A stretch of DNA of 64,000 nt, taken from NCBI GenBank assembly GCA_036788295.1, contig DAIQNR010000015.1, forward strand, positions 16,700 to 80,699. Reading direction: 5' to 3'. Positions 50,741-58,572 of the stretch are shown one piece after another. Both the position numbers and the translations under genes were made by a program. Every line of letters starts with the position of its first letter. Position 1 is the stretch's first letter. Source of the DNA: JAHQVK01 sp036788295 (lineage in GTDB: Bacteria > Myxococcota > Kuafuiibacteriia > Kuafuiibacteriales > Kuafuiibacteriaceae). A model generated the notes under the pieces. That model had not been told where the DNA came from and ran no database searches. It saw only the letters and a program-made list of their open reading frames with translations.

Positions 50741-52758
50741 CGCCCCGCGCGTGGCTGCTGTTGCTCGCCGCCTGTTCCGGACCTCCCGCGGAGCTGGTGA
50801 CCGTGGAACCGACGAGGGTGGATTTCGGCCCGGTCGGCGTCGGCCTGTCCGCTCGGGCGGACCTGTTGGTTCTCGCGGTCGAGGACTTCTTGTTGAGAGC
50901 AGACGCCGACGAGGCGATCGCCGAGGCCTTCGACGTCCTCCCGCGACACGATCTCGTGCTCCGGGACGAGCCGACCCCGATGAGCCTGCGCTTTTCGCCG
51001 ACCAGGGAAGGCCAGTGGTCGGGCGAGCTGCGGCTCGTGGACTTCTACGACCGGTCCCAGGTGCTCGCGGTCGTCCCGGTCACCGGAACCGGCCGACCGG
51101 GCGGGCTCCGAGCGACGCCCATTCCGCTCGATTTCGGCCGGGTGCGGGTCGGGGCGTCCAAACGCCTGTCGCTCGTCATCGAGAACCCCGAAGAGACCCC
51201 GAGCCAGCTCGCGGTCGTGGGTCCCGAGCTCGGGTCGAGCGACGCGTTCTCCTTCGAACTGCCCCAAATCGAGCCGCTCTTGCCCTCGGGGGGCCGCTTC
51301 GAGCTGCCGGTGTCCTTCGCGCCGACGGGCGAGGGGCGCTTCGAGGCGTCCTGGGGGTTTGGAACCGGGGCCCGCGCCCAGGCGACGTTGGCGGTCGCCC
51401 TGGTGGGCGACGGGGTCGCCGCCGGGTTCGCGGTGGAGCCCGAGTCCGTGGACTTCGGCTCGGTCGCGGTCTCGGGTTCGAGCACCCGGACGCTCCGAGT
51501 GCGCAGCATCACGGACCAGCCTCTGCGCATCGAGGCGCGCATCGCCGGCGCTTTGGACCTGCAGCTCGACCGGTACGAGCTGTCGCTCGCTCCCGGAGAG
51601 GAACAGGACCTGGAGCTGACCTTCTCCCCGAGCCGAGAGTCCGTGGTGCAGGCCTCCGTCGTCCTGGATGGAGGCAGCGAAGGCCAGCGGCAGGTCCTGG
51701 TCAGCGCCACCGCCCGGCCGGCGACGGTCGAGCGACCCTCCCTGCCTGAAGATCGGCTCGATTTTGGGCCCACGACCGTGGGCGCCGAGACCCGGCGCTT
51801 CGCCTGGGCCGAGCTGCCGGCCGGCGAGGAGCTGTCCATCCAAGGGGACAGCAGCTTCGCCGTACTGCCGTCCTCCTCGTCCCCGGGCCGGCGGCGGGTC
51901 GAGCTGCGATTTCGCCCGAGCCGGCTCGGAGCGATCGAGGCCACGCTCTTGGCCGGGACCGCCACCCGGGCGCTCGGCGGGCTCGGGGTGGCGCAAGCCG
52001 CTGCGGCCGTCGAGGCGTGGCCGCCGGTGCTCGAATTTGGGCCGGTCCCTCGGGGAACGACCGGGCTCCGTCGGTTCACCCTGCGGTCGGTGGGCAGCGC
52101 GCCGGTCGCGGAGCTCGCCGTCGAGGCCGACCCGCCGTTTTGGCTGCTCGGCCCGGCGCCCGCCCGGCTCGAAGCCCAGGACGAGGTCGACGTGTGGGTC
52201 GCTTTTCCCGGGGACGACCGGCCGAGCGGGCGGCGGCGCGGGGAGCTCAGGGTCTCGGCCGGCGCTCGGCTCTTCGCTTCGGTCTCGCTCGAAGCCGAGG
52301 TCCACCGCGCGGTCGAGCCGCCGCCCGCGCTCGAGGTGCGGCTCGCCTGGGCCGAGCCGACCAACCTCGACCTGCACCTGCTGAGGCCGGGCGGGCTCGC
52401 GTTCGAGCCTCCCGGGGACGCCTGCTTCTGCAATCCGCAACCGGATTGGGGCCTCGCCGGGGCGTCCGACGATGACCCGTGGCTCGACGCGGACCACCCC
52501 GTCGGTCCAGCCGAGGAGCGAATCCGGCTTCAGGGCGTCTCCGAGGTGTCGTACCGAATCGAGGTGGTGAACGGCGGGCCGCTGCCGGCCGATGCCGAAG
52601 TCGAGGTCCGAGCGAGCGGGGCTCGGCTCGGGGCGCTGCGGCGGCGCTTGCCCCCCGGGTCGCGATGGGCGGCGGGCACGGTGGAGCTCGCCGCCGCGCC
52701 GAGTTTTCGAGCGGAAAACGGTCCCCTGTTGGTCGAGAATCGGCGCTTCTGCGATTGA
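50737..52758 (+). CDS. ASH/choice-of-anchor-D-like lipoprotein with LDLHLxRPGG domain (paralogue of 28190-29773)
   Basis: 673 residues. MTPRAWLLLLAACSG holds the lipobox LAAC. About five ASH-type immunoglobulin repeats follow, each with FGxVxVG and R-x-x-x-x-x-N-like strands: VDFGPVGVGLSARADLLVL, LDFGRVRVGASKRLSLVIEN, VDFGSVAVSGSSTRTLRVR, LDFGPTTVGAETRRF and LEFGPVPRGTTGLRRFTLR. The C-terminal domain VRLAWAEPTNLDLHLLRPGG with CFCNPQPDWG matches that of 28190-29773. ASH domains in eukaryotes bind cytoskeletal partners; in bacteria they are surface modules of unknown binding. It begins within the previous stop and probably shares its transcript. Confidence 0.88.
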   Translation: MTPRAWLLLLAACSGPPAELVTVEPTRVDFGPVGVGLSARADLLVLAVEDFLLRADADEAIAEAFDVLPRHDLVLRDEPTPMSLRFSPTREGQWSGELRLVDFYDRSQVLAVVPVTGTGRPGGLRATPIPLDFGRVRVGASKRLSLVIENPEETPSQLAVVGPELGSSDAFSFELPQIEPLLPSGGRFELPVSFAPTGEGRFEASWGFGTGARAQATLAVALVGDGVAAGFAVEPESVDFGSVAVSGSSTRTLRVRSITDQPLRIEARIAGALDLQLDRYELSLAPGEEQDLELTFSPSRESVVQASVVLDGGSEGQRQVLVSATARPATVERPSLPEDRLDFGPTTVGAETRRFAWAELPAGEELSIQGDSSFAVLPSSSSPGRRRVELRFRPSRLGAIEATLLAGTATRALGGLGVAQAAAAVEAWPPVLEFGPVPRGTTGLRRFTLRSVGSAPVAELAVEADPPFWLLGPAPARLEAQDEVDVWVAFPGDDRPSGRRRGELRVSAGARLFASVSLEAEVHRAVEPPPALEVRLAWAEPTNLDLHLLRPGGLAFEPPGDACFCNPQPDWGLAGASDDDPWLDADHPVGPAEERIRLQGVSEVSYRIEVVNGGPLPADAEVEVRASGARLGALRRRLPPGSRWAAGTVELAAAPSFRAENGPLLVENRRFCD

Positions 52759-52829
52759 TCGGGCGGCCGAGCGCGTTCCTTGGTTGCGCTTCGGGTCCGA
52801 GATCCGCATACCCGGGCGACGGGGCGCCG

Positions 52830-53564
52830 ATGCGGTACGCAATCCTTTCCGACGTCCATGGCAACATCGAGGCGCTCGAGACCATTCTGGACCGGTTCTC
52901 CGAGCTCGGGTCCATCGACGCCTACTACTGCCTGGGCGACATCGTAGGCTATGGGGCCGAACCGGAGGCGTGCTGTACCCGTCTGCGGGAGCTGTGCGAA
53001 GTGACGCTGCTCGGCAACCACGACGCCGCCGTCGCCGGCCGAATGGACTACTCCTACTACTATCCGGCGGCCAGAGAGGCCCTCGACTGGTGCCGGGAGC
53101 GCTTGTCCGACGTGAACATGCGCTGGCTCGAGTCGCTGCCCTACACTCACCGGCTCGGGCCGGTGGAGCTGAGCCACGGCTCCCCGCTCGCGCCGGAGGA
53201 GTACGACTACATCTTCTCGCTCGAGCAGGCTCGGCAGGTTGCCTTGCACAAAGAGGACCTCGCCGAGGTGACGTTCATCGGGCACTCTCACCTCACCAAG
53301 GTGTTCGCGGTGACCCCGGACGAAGCCCTCGACGTGGTCGCGCCCCGCTTCACGCTCCGCGACGGGCTCAAGTACATCATCACCGTCGGGTCGGTGGGCC
53401 AGCCCCGGGACGGCGATCCGCGGGCCTGCGCCGGGCTCTACGACACGGAGACCCGCCGGTTCGAGTACGTTCGGGTCGAATACGACGTCGAATCCCAGCG
53501 CCAGAAGATCATCGACGCCGGGCTCGCCCACAGCTTCGGGACCCGGCTGCTGCTCGGGGTCTGA
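52830..53564 (+). CDS. Metallophosphoesterase (YfcE/DUF2436-type calcineurin-like)
   Basis: 244 residues. The metal-binding set is complete: DVHGN (Asp8, His10), GDIVGYG (Asp37), GNHD (Asn63, His64), His116 in LSHGS and GHSHL (His152, His154). The family hydrolyses phosphodiesters or protein phosphates with two divalent metals. The YYYPAAREALDWCRERLS region matches the cytosolic PP-type subgroup. It is followed directly by a lipoprotein gene (GTG 1 bp after the stop). The substrate is unknown. Confidence 0.9.
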   Translation: MRYAILSDVHGNIEALETILDRFSELGSIDAYYCLGDIVGYGAEPEACCTRLRELCEVTLLGNHDAAVAGRMDYSYYYPAAREALDWCRERLSDVNMRWLESLPYTHRLGPVELSHGSPLAPEEYDYIFSLEQARQVALHKEDLAEVTFIGHSHLTKVFAVTPDEALDVVAPRFTLRDGLKYIITVGSVGQPRDGDPRACAGLYDTETRRFEYVRVEYDVESQRQKIIDAGLAHSFGTRLLLGV

Positions 53565-53565
53565 C

Positions 53566-54447
53566 GTGGGCCGCGCGGTCCTCCTGCTCATCCCCGCGCT
53601 CGCCCACTGCGGCTCGACCTGCGGCGGGGCGCCGATCGTCGCCGTCGAGGTGCTGCCTCCGTCGTCGGTCGAGCTCGAGATCGACCTCGGCTCGGCCGAA
53701 TCGTGGGTCCAGAGGGCGGCCGGTCGGCTCGACGGGTACGCGGTGCGGCCGGCTCAGCGGGGGGAGCCGGGCTGGCAGCTCACGGTCGCGTTTCGGCTCG
53801 CGGTGGAGCGATCGGACGAGACCGACCTCACCCTGGTGCGCCGGGCGCTCGGGGCCGAGGCCCGGCTCGAGCGGCTCGACCGACCGCCGACCGGGGAGGT
53901 GGGCGTGGTGCAGGCGGAAGCGCTCGAGACGAGGTCCGTGCCTCGGGGCAGCCCGGCCTCCACCCAGGTCGAGGCTCTGCTCGAGCGGCTGTTCGAGCGG
54001 CTCGCGACGGCGGTCGGTCTGGCCAGAGCTCCCCCGGACGCCTTGACCGCTGCGGTCGAGGATCCGGATCCCCACGTTCGGGCGGTGGCGGTGGGGCTGG
54101 TTCGGCAGCGGAGCCTGGCGGAGGCGGCGCCGGCGCTGGCTCGGCGGTTGGCCGACCCCGAGATCTCGACCCAGGACGTGCTTCGAATCGGGGGAGCGCT
54201 CGGCGACGTGGGCGGCCCGGCGTCGGTCGGGGCGGTGATCGACGCGGTCGGTGTCCACCCGGGGGCCACCATTCCTCTTTTGTTCGTGCTCGGGAAACTC
54301 GGAGGCCGGGAGGCCGCCGGGTACCTGTTCACGGTCGAGCGGGGCCACGCCCAGCCCGACGTGCGGTCGGCGGCCAGGGACGCGCTCGAGGATCTGCAGG
54401 CCAGGCAGCGACCGGTGCCGCCGCGGGATCGAGGATCTCCTCGGTGA
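53566..54447 (+). CDS. Lipoprotein with HEAT-like repeats
   Basis: 293 residues from GTG 53566. The N-terminus MGRAVLLLIPALAHCGST has a lipobox-like ALAHC. The first half is beta/alpha with VELEIDLGSAESWVQ and WQLTVAFRLAVERSDE. The second half (about 160-290) shows HEAT-repeat helices: AVEDPDPHVRAVAVGLVRQ, ALARRLADPEISTQDVLR and SVGAVIDAVGVHPGAT. HEAT modules suggest a scaffold. It is co-transcribed with both neighbours (GTGA overlap with the next gene). Confidence 0.75.
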   Translation: MGRAVLLLIPALAHCGSTCGGAPIVAVEVLPPSSVELEIDLGSAESWVQRAAGRLDGYAVRPAQRGEPGWQLTVAFRLAVERSDETDLTLVRRALGAEARLERLDRPPTGEVGVVQAEALETRSVPRGSPASTQVEALLERLFERLATAVGLARAPPDALTAAVEDPDPHVRAVAVGLVRQRSLAEAAPALARRLADPEISTQDVLRIGGALGDVGGPASVGAVIDAVGVHPGATIPLLFVLGKLGGREAAGYLFTVERGHAQPDVRSAARDALEDLQARQRPVPPRDRGSPR

Positions 54448-55058
54448 GGCCCGCTCCCCTGCTCCTCGCCGCGTTCGCGTGCGCGACCGCGCCTCCCCCC
54501 GCGCCGACGGGACCCTCGCCCGCGGATTACGTCCCGCTCGAGGTCGGGTACCGCTGGACCTATGCGATGCGGTTTCCCGGTCAGACGGGGGAACGCACCG
54601 TCACCATCGTCGGGCAGGACGACGACGGCTTTTTCGTGGACGACGCCGGCGGCGCCTTCGCCCTGACCCCGGACGGCCTCCGGGACCGGGACCGATACTT
54701 GCTCATGGCCCCGCTCGTGGTGGGACGGTCCTGGCGATCGGTGGTCAGCGCGAGCGCGGTCGAGCGCTACGAGGTGAAGTCGGTGGGCGACGCTTGCGAG
54801 GTCCGGGCGGGCAAGTTCCCCGACTGCGTCGTGATCGAGTCCCGGCTTCGCCGGGACAGCGAGGTCAGCCTGCGGGTGCGGTTCACCTGGGCCCGGGGCG
54901 TGGGGCTGGTGAAGGTGGCGACCGTGGCCGAGATCTCGGGGCGCGGCGACGTGCCCCAGACCGAGCAGAGCCTCCTTCGCTACGAGCTCGTCGCCGGCGC
55001 GAGGCCCGCAGGCCCCGAGCCCGAGGCAGAGGAACCCCCGGATACTTGGGGGCGGTGA
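54444..55058 (+). CDS. Lipoprotein of unknown function
   Basis: 204 residues from GTG 54444, overlapping the preceding stop by 4 bp. RPAPLLLAAFACATAP carries the lipobox AFAC. The mature protein has YVPLEVGYRWTYAMRFPGQ and RYEVKSVGDACEVRAGKF, the Y-x-P-L-x-x-G-x-x-W-x-Y motif common at the start of small periplasmic beta-barrel-like lipoproteins. It is likely an envelope protein; no partner is evident. Confidence 0.72.
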   Translation: MRPAPLLLAAFACATAPPPAPTGPSPADYVPLEVGYRWTYAMRFPGQTGERTVTIVGQDDDGFFVDDAGGAFALTPDGLRDRDRYLLMAPLVVGRSWRSVVSASAVERYEVKSVGDACEVRAGKFPDCVVIESRLRRDSEVSLRVRFTWARGVGLVKVATVAEISGRGDVPQTEQSLLRYELVAGARPAGPEPEAEEPPDTWGR

Positions 55059-55072
55059 ACCCAAACTTGCGG

Positions 55073-55078
55073 TACCAT
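55073..55078 (+). promoter_or_regulatory. Putative -10 element of a leaderless transcript (CinA-like gene)
   Basis: TACCAT, 6 nt before GTG 55085. It agrees with the other TANNNT boxes and helps choose GTG 55085 over the GTG at 55055 that overlaps the upstream stop. Confidence 0.35.
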
Positions 55079-55084
55079 CGCGGG

Positions 55085-55840
55085 GTGGACACCGCGGGGA
55101 TCCTGGTGATCGGAAACGAGGTCCTGAGTGGGAAGGTCGAGGAGGCCAACGCTCGGTTCCTCATCGGGGCGCTGCGATCGGCGGGGGTGCGGCTCGAGCG
55201 GGTGGTCTACGTCCGCGACGAGATCCCGGCGGTCGCGGCCGAGGTGGCGGACATGGCCCGCCGCTTCGATCACCTCTTCACCGCCGGCGGCGTGGGCGGC
55301 ACCCACGACGACGTCACCATGCCGGCGGTGGCCGAGGCCCTCGGCGTGCCCCTCGAGACCCACCCGAAGCTCTTGTCCCTGCTCGAGGCCCACTACCGGG
55401 AGCGAATGACCCCCGCCCACCACCGCATCGCGAAGCTCCCGACCGGTGCGGAGCTCCTGGTTTCCGACGGCAGCCCGATCCCGGTGGTCCGAGTCCGGAA
55501 CATCTTCGTGCTCCCCGGGGTGCCGCGGCTGCTCCGAGCGAAGTTCCCGGCCATCGAGCCCCATCTGCGGGGGCGCCCCGTGTACCTCGCGGAGCTGTTT
55601 TTGGCCGTGGAGGAGGAGGCGGTCGCCGAGCTGCTCGCCGCCGCCGACCAGATCCATCCTGCGGTCGAGGTCGGCAGCTACCCCCGGTTCGAGCTCGACC
55701 TCGATCACCGGGTGAAGATCACGGTCGAAGGCCCGAGGTCCGACTTCGTGGAGGAGGTGTTTCGGTACGTGCTCGACCGCCTGGGGTCGGACGAGCTGGT
55801 CCGAACCGAGCCGGTCCGCCTCGTCGGGGGTCGGGGTTGA
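55085..55840 (+). CDS. CinA-like / MoaB-like molybdopterin-binding-domain protein
   Basis: 251 residues. The MoCF fold is clear: AGILVIGNEVLSGKVEEAN, RRFDHLFTAGGVGGTHDDVT and PIPVVRVRNIFVLPGVP. Homology starts at GTG 55085; an alternative start at 55055 adds ten residues. The C-terminal deamidase domain of full-length CinA is absent, so this is the short form, related to FAD synthetase/CinA N-terminal proteins. The reported activity of related proteins is ADP-ribose pyrophosphatase; the role here is unknown. The stop overlaps the next gene (TTGA). Confidence 0.88.
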   Translation: MDTAGILVIGNEVLSGKVEEANARFLIGALRSAGVRLERVVYVRDEIPAVAAEVADMARRFDHLFTAGGVGGTHDDVTMPAVAEALGVPLETHPKLLSLLEAHYRERMTPAHHRIAKLPTGAELLVSDGSPIPVVRVRNIFVLPGVPRLLRAKFPAIEPHLRGRPVYLAELFLAVEEEAVAELLAAADQIHPAVEVGSYPRFELDLDHRVKITVEGPRSDFVEEVFRYVLDRLGSDELVRTEPVRLVGGRG

Positions 55841-56835
55841 CCTCGCTCCTCCTGTCGCTGCTCGTCCTCGGCCAGCCGCCGGGCAAGGTGTTGCTCCTGC
55901 CGCTCGAGCATCGGTCGCTGCCCGCTCATGTGGTCGAATCGCTCGAGATCGGGCTTCGGACCGAGGCCGCGGCGGTGCTCGACGACCACGCGCTGCTGCC
56001 GCGGCCGGCGCTCGACCTCGGCGGGCTCACCATCGCCGCCGGCTGCGCGACGCTCGATGGGCCCTGCCTCGCTGGGCTCGCCGGGAGCCTCGAGGCCCGG
56101 GTGCTCGCCGTCCGGGTGGACGGCGAGGCGCTCGAGATCGTGGTCGCGGACCGGGAAGCCGCCATACCTTATGCGGCGACCGTGCATCCGGTGGACGAGG
56201 ACAGCATCCCCGAGTTGCGCTGGCACCTCGCGCGGGCGCTCGGGGCGGCTCGCCCCCCGCCCCCCGCCGCGCTGTCGCTCTCCCCGCCTGCCCCTCCGGA
56301 GGCCGAGCTGTGGCTCGACGGCCGCCCGGTCCCGCCGGAGGCGCTCGAAGACGTGGGCGCGGGACCGCACGCGCTCGAGATCCGCCAACCCGGTTCGATC
56401 CCGGTCGTCTGGTCGGGCACCGCTCGCCGCGGCCGCACGGTCGTGGTCCCGAACCACCCGGTGCCCGTCGAGATCCGGGTCGAAGAGCCGCCGTCGCCCG
56501 AGCTCACCCACTTTTGGTGGCTCGGTGGGGCGGCGGCGCTCACCCTGGGCGTGGTGGTCCCGGTGCTGGGCCTCGAGGTCCAGGCCCAGGAGGCGGAGGT
56601 CGCTCGTCTCAACCTGTCCTGCACCCCTGGGACCGGGCCGCTCGCCCCGGCGTGCCAGGAGGGGTTCGACCGAGCCACCCGCACGAACGTCGCCCTCGGG
56701 GTGGGGCTGTCGCTGCTCGCCGCGGCCGGGATCGCGTTTTTCGCCGAAGGCGGTCCCAGCGCGGCGGGTCGGCTGTTCGCCGGGCCCTACGCCGGTCCTT
56801 CGGGGGGCGGGCTCGCGGTCGCGGGCACCTATTGA
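55837..56835 (+). CDS. Secreted or membrane-anchored protein of unknown function with PEGA-like region
   Basis: 332 residues from TTG 55837, chosen because it overlaps the upstream stop and gives the hydrophobic N-terminus TSLLLSLLVLGQPPG. Residues about 15-140 resemble a TolB-like alpha/beta domain (KVLLLPLEHRSLPAHVVES). Residues 145-215 are a PEGA-like beta unit (AELWLDGRPVPPEALEDV then VGAGPHALEIR). Two membrane helices lie near 225-245 and 280-300 (WWLGGAAALTLGVVVPVLG). It is the kind of protein seen beside TonB/secretion accessory genes in Myxococcota; no certain function. Confidence 0.75.
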   Translation: MTSLLLSLLVLGQPPGKVLLLPLEHRSLPAHVVESLEIGLRTEAAAVLDDHALLPRPALDLGGLTIAAGCATLDGPCLAGLAGSLEARVLAVRVDGEALEIVVADREAAIPYAATVHPVDEDSIPELRWHLARALGAARPPPPAALSLSPPAPPEAELWLDGRPVPPEALEDVGAGPHALEIRQPGSIPVVWSGTARRGRTVVVPNHPVPVEIRVEEPPSPELTHFWWLGGAAALTLGVVVPVLGLEVQAQEAEVARLNLSCTPGTGPLAPACQEGFDRATRTNVALGVGLSLLAAAGIAFFAEGGPSAAGRLFAGPYAGPSGGGLAVAGTY

Positions 56836-56868
56836 CACCGGATTGACGACGCGGCCCGGCTCGGGCGC

Positions 56869-56874
56869 TACTCT
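56869..56874 (+). promoter_or_regulatory. Putative -10 element of a leaderless transcript (secreted protein at 56882)
   Basis: TACTCT, 7 nt before ATG 56882, preceded by TTGACG (56843-56848) at a wide 20-bp spacing. It fits the local pattern. Confidence 0.4.
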
Positions 56875-56881
56875 CGGGACC

Positions 56882-57352
56882 ATGCGCACCGCGCTCGCCG
56901 TTGCCGTTTGTGTCCTCGCCCAGCCGGCCTGGTCGGCCGAGCCGGCCCGGGTGCTCGTGAAGGATGTGGCCCCGGTCGGGGTGGAAGCCGGGGCAGCGGC
57001 GGCGATGTCGGGCGCGGTTTGCGACGCGGTCGCCCGGACCCGCGGGGTGTCGGCGCTGTGCGGAGAGGACCTGCGGGCGATGCTCGAGCTCGCCGCGCTC
57101 ACCGCGGCGCTCGACGGGTGCGCTGAAGGCGACGCCTGCTTCGGCCCGGTCAGCAAGGCGATGTCGGCTCGGTACATGGTCTCGGGTCGGCTCGCGCGGC
57201 TCGAGTCGCTCTTTGTCCTCTCCCTGAGCCTGGTGGACGGGGAGGGGGGCGCGGTCGTCGGCCGAACGGAGATCGAGAGCACGTCGGTGGACCGGCTGCA
57301 GGCCGACGTCGGCGAGGCGGTCAGCGGGCTCTTTGCCCGGCTTCGCCGCTGA
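56882..57352 (+). CDS. Small secreted protein of unknown function
   Basis: 156 residues with signal MRTALAVAVCVLAQPAWSA. The mature part has VLVKDVAPVGVEAGAAAAMSG, a Cys-containing middle (LDGCAEGDACF), YMVSGRLARLESLFVLSL, and RTEIESTSVDRLQADVGEA. The shape, a strand then a helix then paired strands, recalls periplasmic TolB-N-like or FlgO-like domains. The middle Cys pair may form a disulfide. It has its own promoter-like element and ends before the 19-bp repeat array. Confidence 0.75.
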   Translation: MRTALAVAVCVLAQPAWSAEPARVLVKDVAPVGVEAGAAAAMSGAVCDAVARTRGVSALCGEDLRAMLELAALTAALDGCAEGDACFGPVSKAMSARYMVSGRLARLESLFVLSLSLVDGEGGAVVGRTEIESTSVDRLQADVGEAVSGLFARLRR

Positions 57353-57384
57353 CGGAGCGAGCAGGACGGCGGGACCGGGCCCGG

Positions 57385-57441
57385 TCACTCCGGGTCCCGG
57401 AAGTCACTCCGGGTCCCGGAAGTCATTCCGGGTCCCGGAAG
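57385..57441. repeat. Three tandem copies of a 19-bp unit spanning the amidohydrolase stop codon
   Basis: TCACTCCGGGTCCCGGAAG is present at 57385-57403 and 57404-57422, then as TCATTCCGGGTCCCGGAAG at 57423-57441. Each copy starts with TCA, a TGA stop on minus. Since 19 is not a multiple of 3, the minus strand gets a stop preceded by codons for ArgAspProGlu in every reading frame. The third copy is the true 3' end of the amidohydrolase gene; the other two are downstream duplicates. Confidence 0.95.
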
Positions 57442-58493
57442 AACGGCGGGTGCTCGCGCGCCGCCTTCGCCCCGGCCGGCGGAGGTCCAAACAACATCTC
57501 CGCGTTCGTGCGCACGATCCGGGTGAGGACCTCGGGCGGTAGCGCCAGCCCGAAGATGTCCCACCGCCCCTGGATCGGCACTGGGCTCGGCAGCACGTCG
57601 GCGGTCGTGAGCCACCGGTCGTGGGCCTCGTAGTAAGCGGGGGCGTCTTCGTCGGTGTCGGGCGTCGCCCCGGTGGATCCGAGCATGATCCCGCCCGGCC
57701 ACAGGCCGAGGTCGGTCCCAAAGACGATGCGCCCGGCGTGGCGGCGAAACAGCGCCCCGAGCCGGGACGGGTCGTGCCGGCCGAGCTCGACGATGCGGGC
57801 GGCGAGGTCCACGTACAGGTTCGGATATCGGTCGAGCCACTCCGCCACCGCCCACGGATCTTCCGCGTGGTTCCCGAAATGCACCGAGACGAACACCGTC
57901 TCCGGATGGCGGGCGATCAGCCGCTCGTGCTCGCCGAGCAGCTCCGCGAACGAGGGGATCTCGGGATCGCCGTGGTAGCTCCACGACGGGTGCGCCGCGA
58001 GCTCCTCCCAGCGCTCGTTTTCGGGGCCCGGCGGCTCGAAGAACGCCTTCGGGTCGCCGGTGTGGATGACCACGGGCAGACCGAGGCGGCCGGCGGCCCG
58101 CCACACCGGGTCGAGCGCGGGGGCGTCCACCGGCCAGCGAGCGCCGCTGGGGCCGACCACGCCGAGCCCGAGCGCCTTTTCGATCTTGAGGGCCCGGGCC
58201 CCCTGCGCCGCCGCCGCCTCGAGCAGCGCGACCGCCGCCTCCGGGAACCGAGGGTGCCGGGCCGCCCGCCAGGGCAGATTCGCGGCGAGCACCACCCGGC
58301 CGCTCTCTCGGGCCGCCGTCCACTGCCGCTCGAAGACCCCGCCCGGCCACCCGCCGGATAGGTTCAACGCCCAGTCTACGCCGACCCGGTCAAAGAGCCG
58401 GACCGCTCGGTCGAGCTCGGAGGGCGCGATGTGGACGTGGGCGTCCACCCACCCCGGATCGGCAACCAAGAGCAGCGCGGCCCATGTCCACAT
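57423..58493 (-). CDS. Amidohydrolase-family protein (COG2159 type)
   Basis: 356 residues from ATG 58493. MWTWAALLLVADPGW is hydrophobic and could be a signal or the first strand. Metal ligands include DAHVH (17-21), VVIHTGDP, VSVHFGNH and FGTDLGLWPG. The C-terminal QGRWDIFGLALPPEVLTRI leads to NAEMLFG, typical of TIM-barrel metal-dependent hydrolases of the decarboxylase/amidohydrolase-2 group. The substrate is unknown. A TACCGT element stands 6 nt before the ATG. The stop lies in the third copy of a 19-bp repeat. Confidence 0.88.
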   Translation of the reverse strand: MWTWAALLLVADPGWVDAHVHIAPSELDRAVRLFDRVGVDWALNLSGGWPGGVFERQWTAARESGRVVLAANLPWRAARHPRFPEAAVALLEAAAAQGARALKIEKALGLGVVGPSGARWPVDAPALDPVWRAAGRLGLPVVIHTGDPKAFFEPPGPENERWEELAAHPSWSYHGDPEIPSFAELLGEHERLIARHPETVFVSVHFGNHAEDPWAVAEWLDRYPNLYVDLAARIVELGRHDPSRLGALFRRHAGRIVFGTDLGLWPGGIMLGSTGATPDTDEDAPAYYEAHDRWLTTADVLPSPVPIQGRWDIFGLALPPEVLTRIVRTNAEMLFGPPPAGAKAAREHPPFFRDPE

Positions 58494-58499
58494 GCCGCC

Positions 58500-58505
58500 A
58501 CGGTA
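58500..58505 (-). promoter_or_regulatory. Putative -10 element of a leaderless transcript (amidohydrolase)
   Basis: TACCGT on minus, 6 nt before ATG 58493; no -35 of note. Confidence 0.35.
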
Positions 58506-58572
58506 GCGCGGAGGGCGGTCTGCCGCACGGCGAGCCTTGATCCGGGGGGTACGCCGCGGGCAAGGAAGGCCC

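Noticed and set aside
57385..57441. Attachment site of a mobile element
   Set aside because: The three 19-bp copies are directly adjacent and no integrase or element lies beside them; it is a local tandem duplication.
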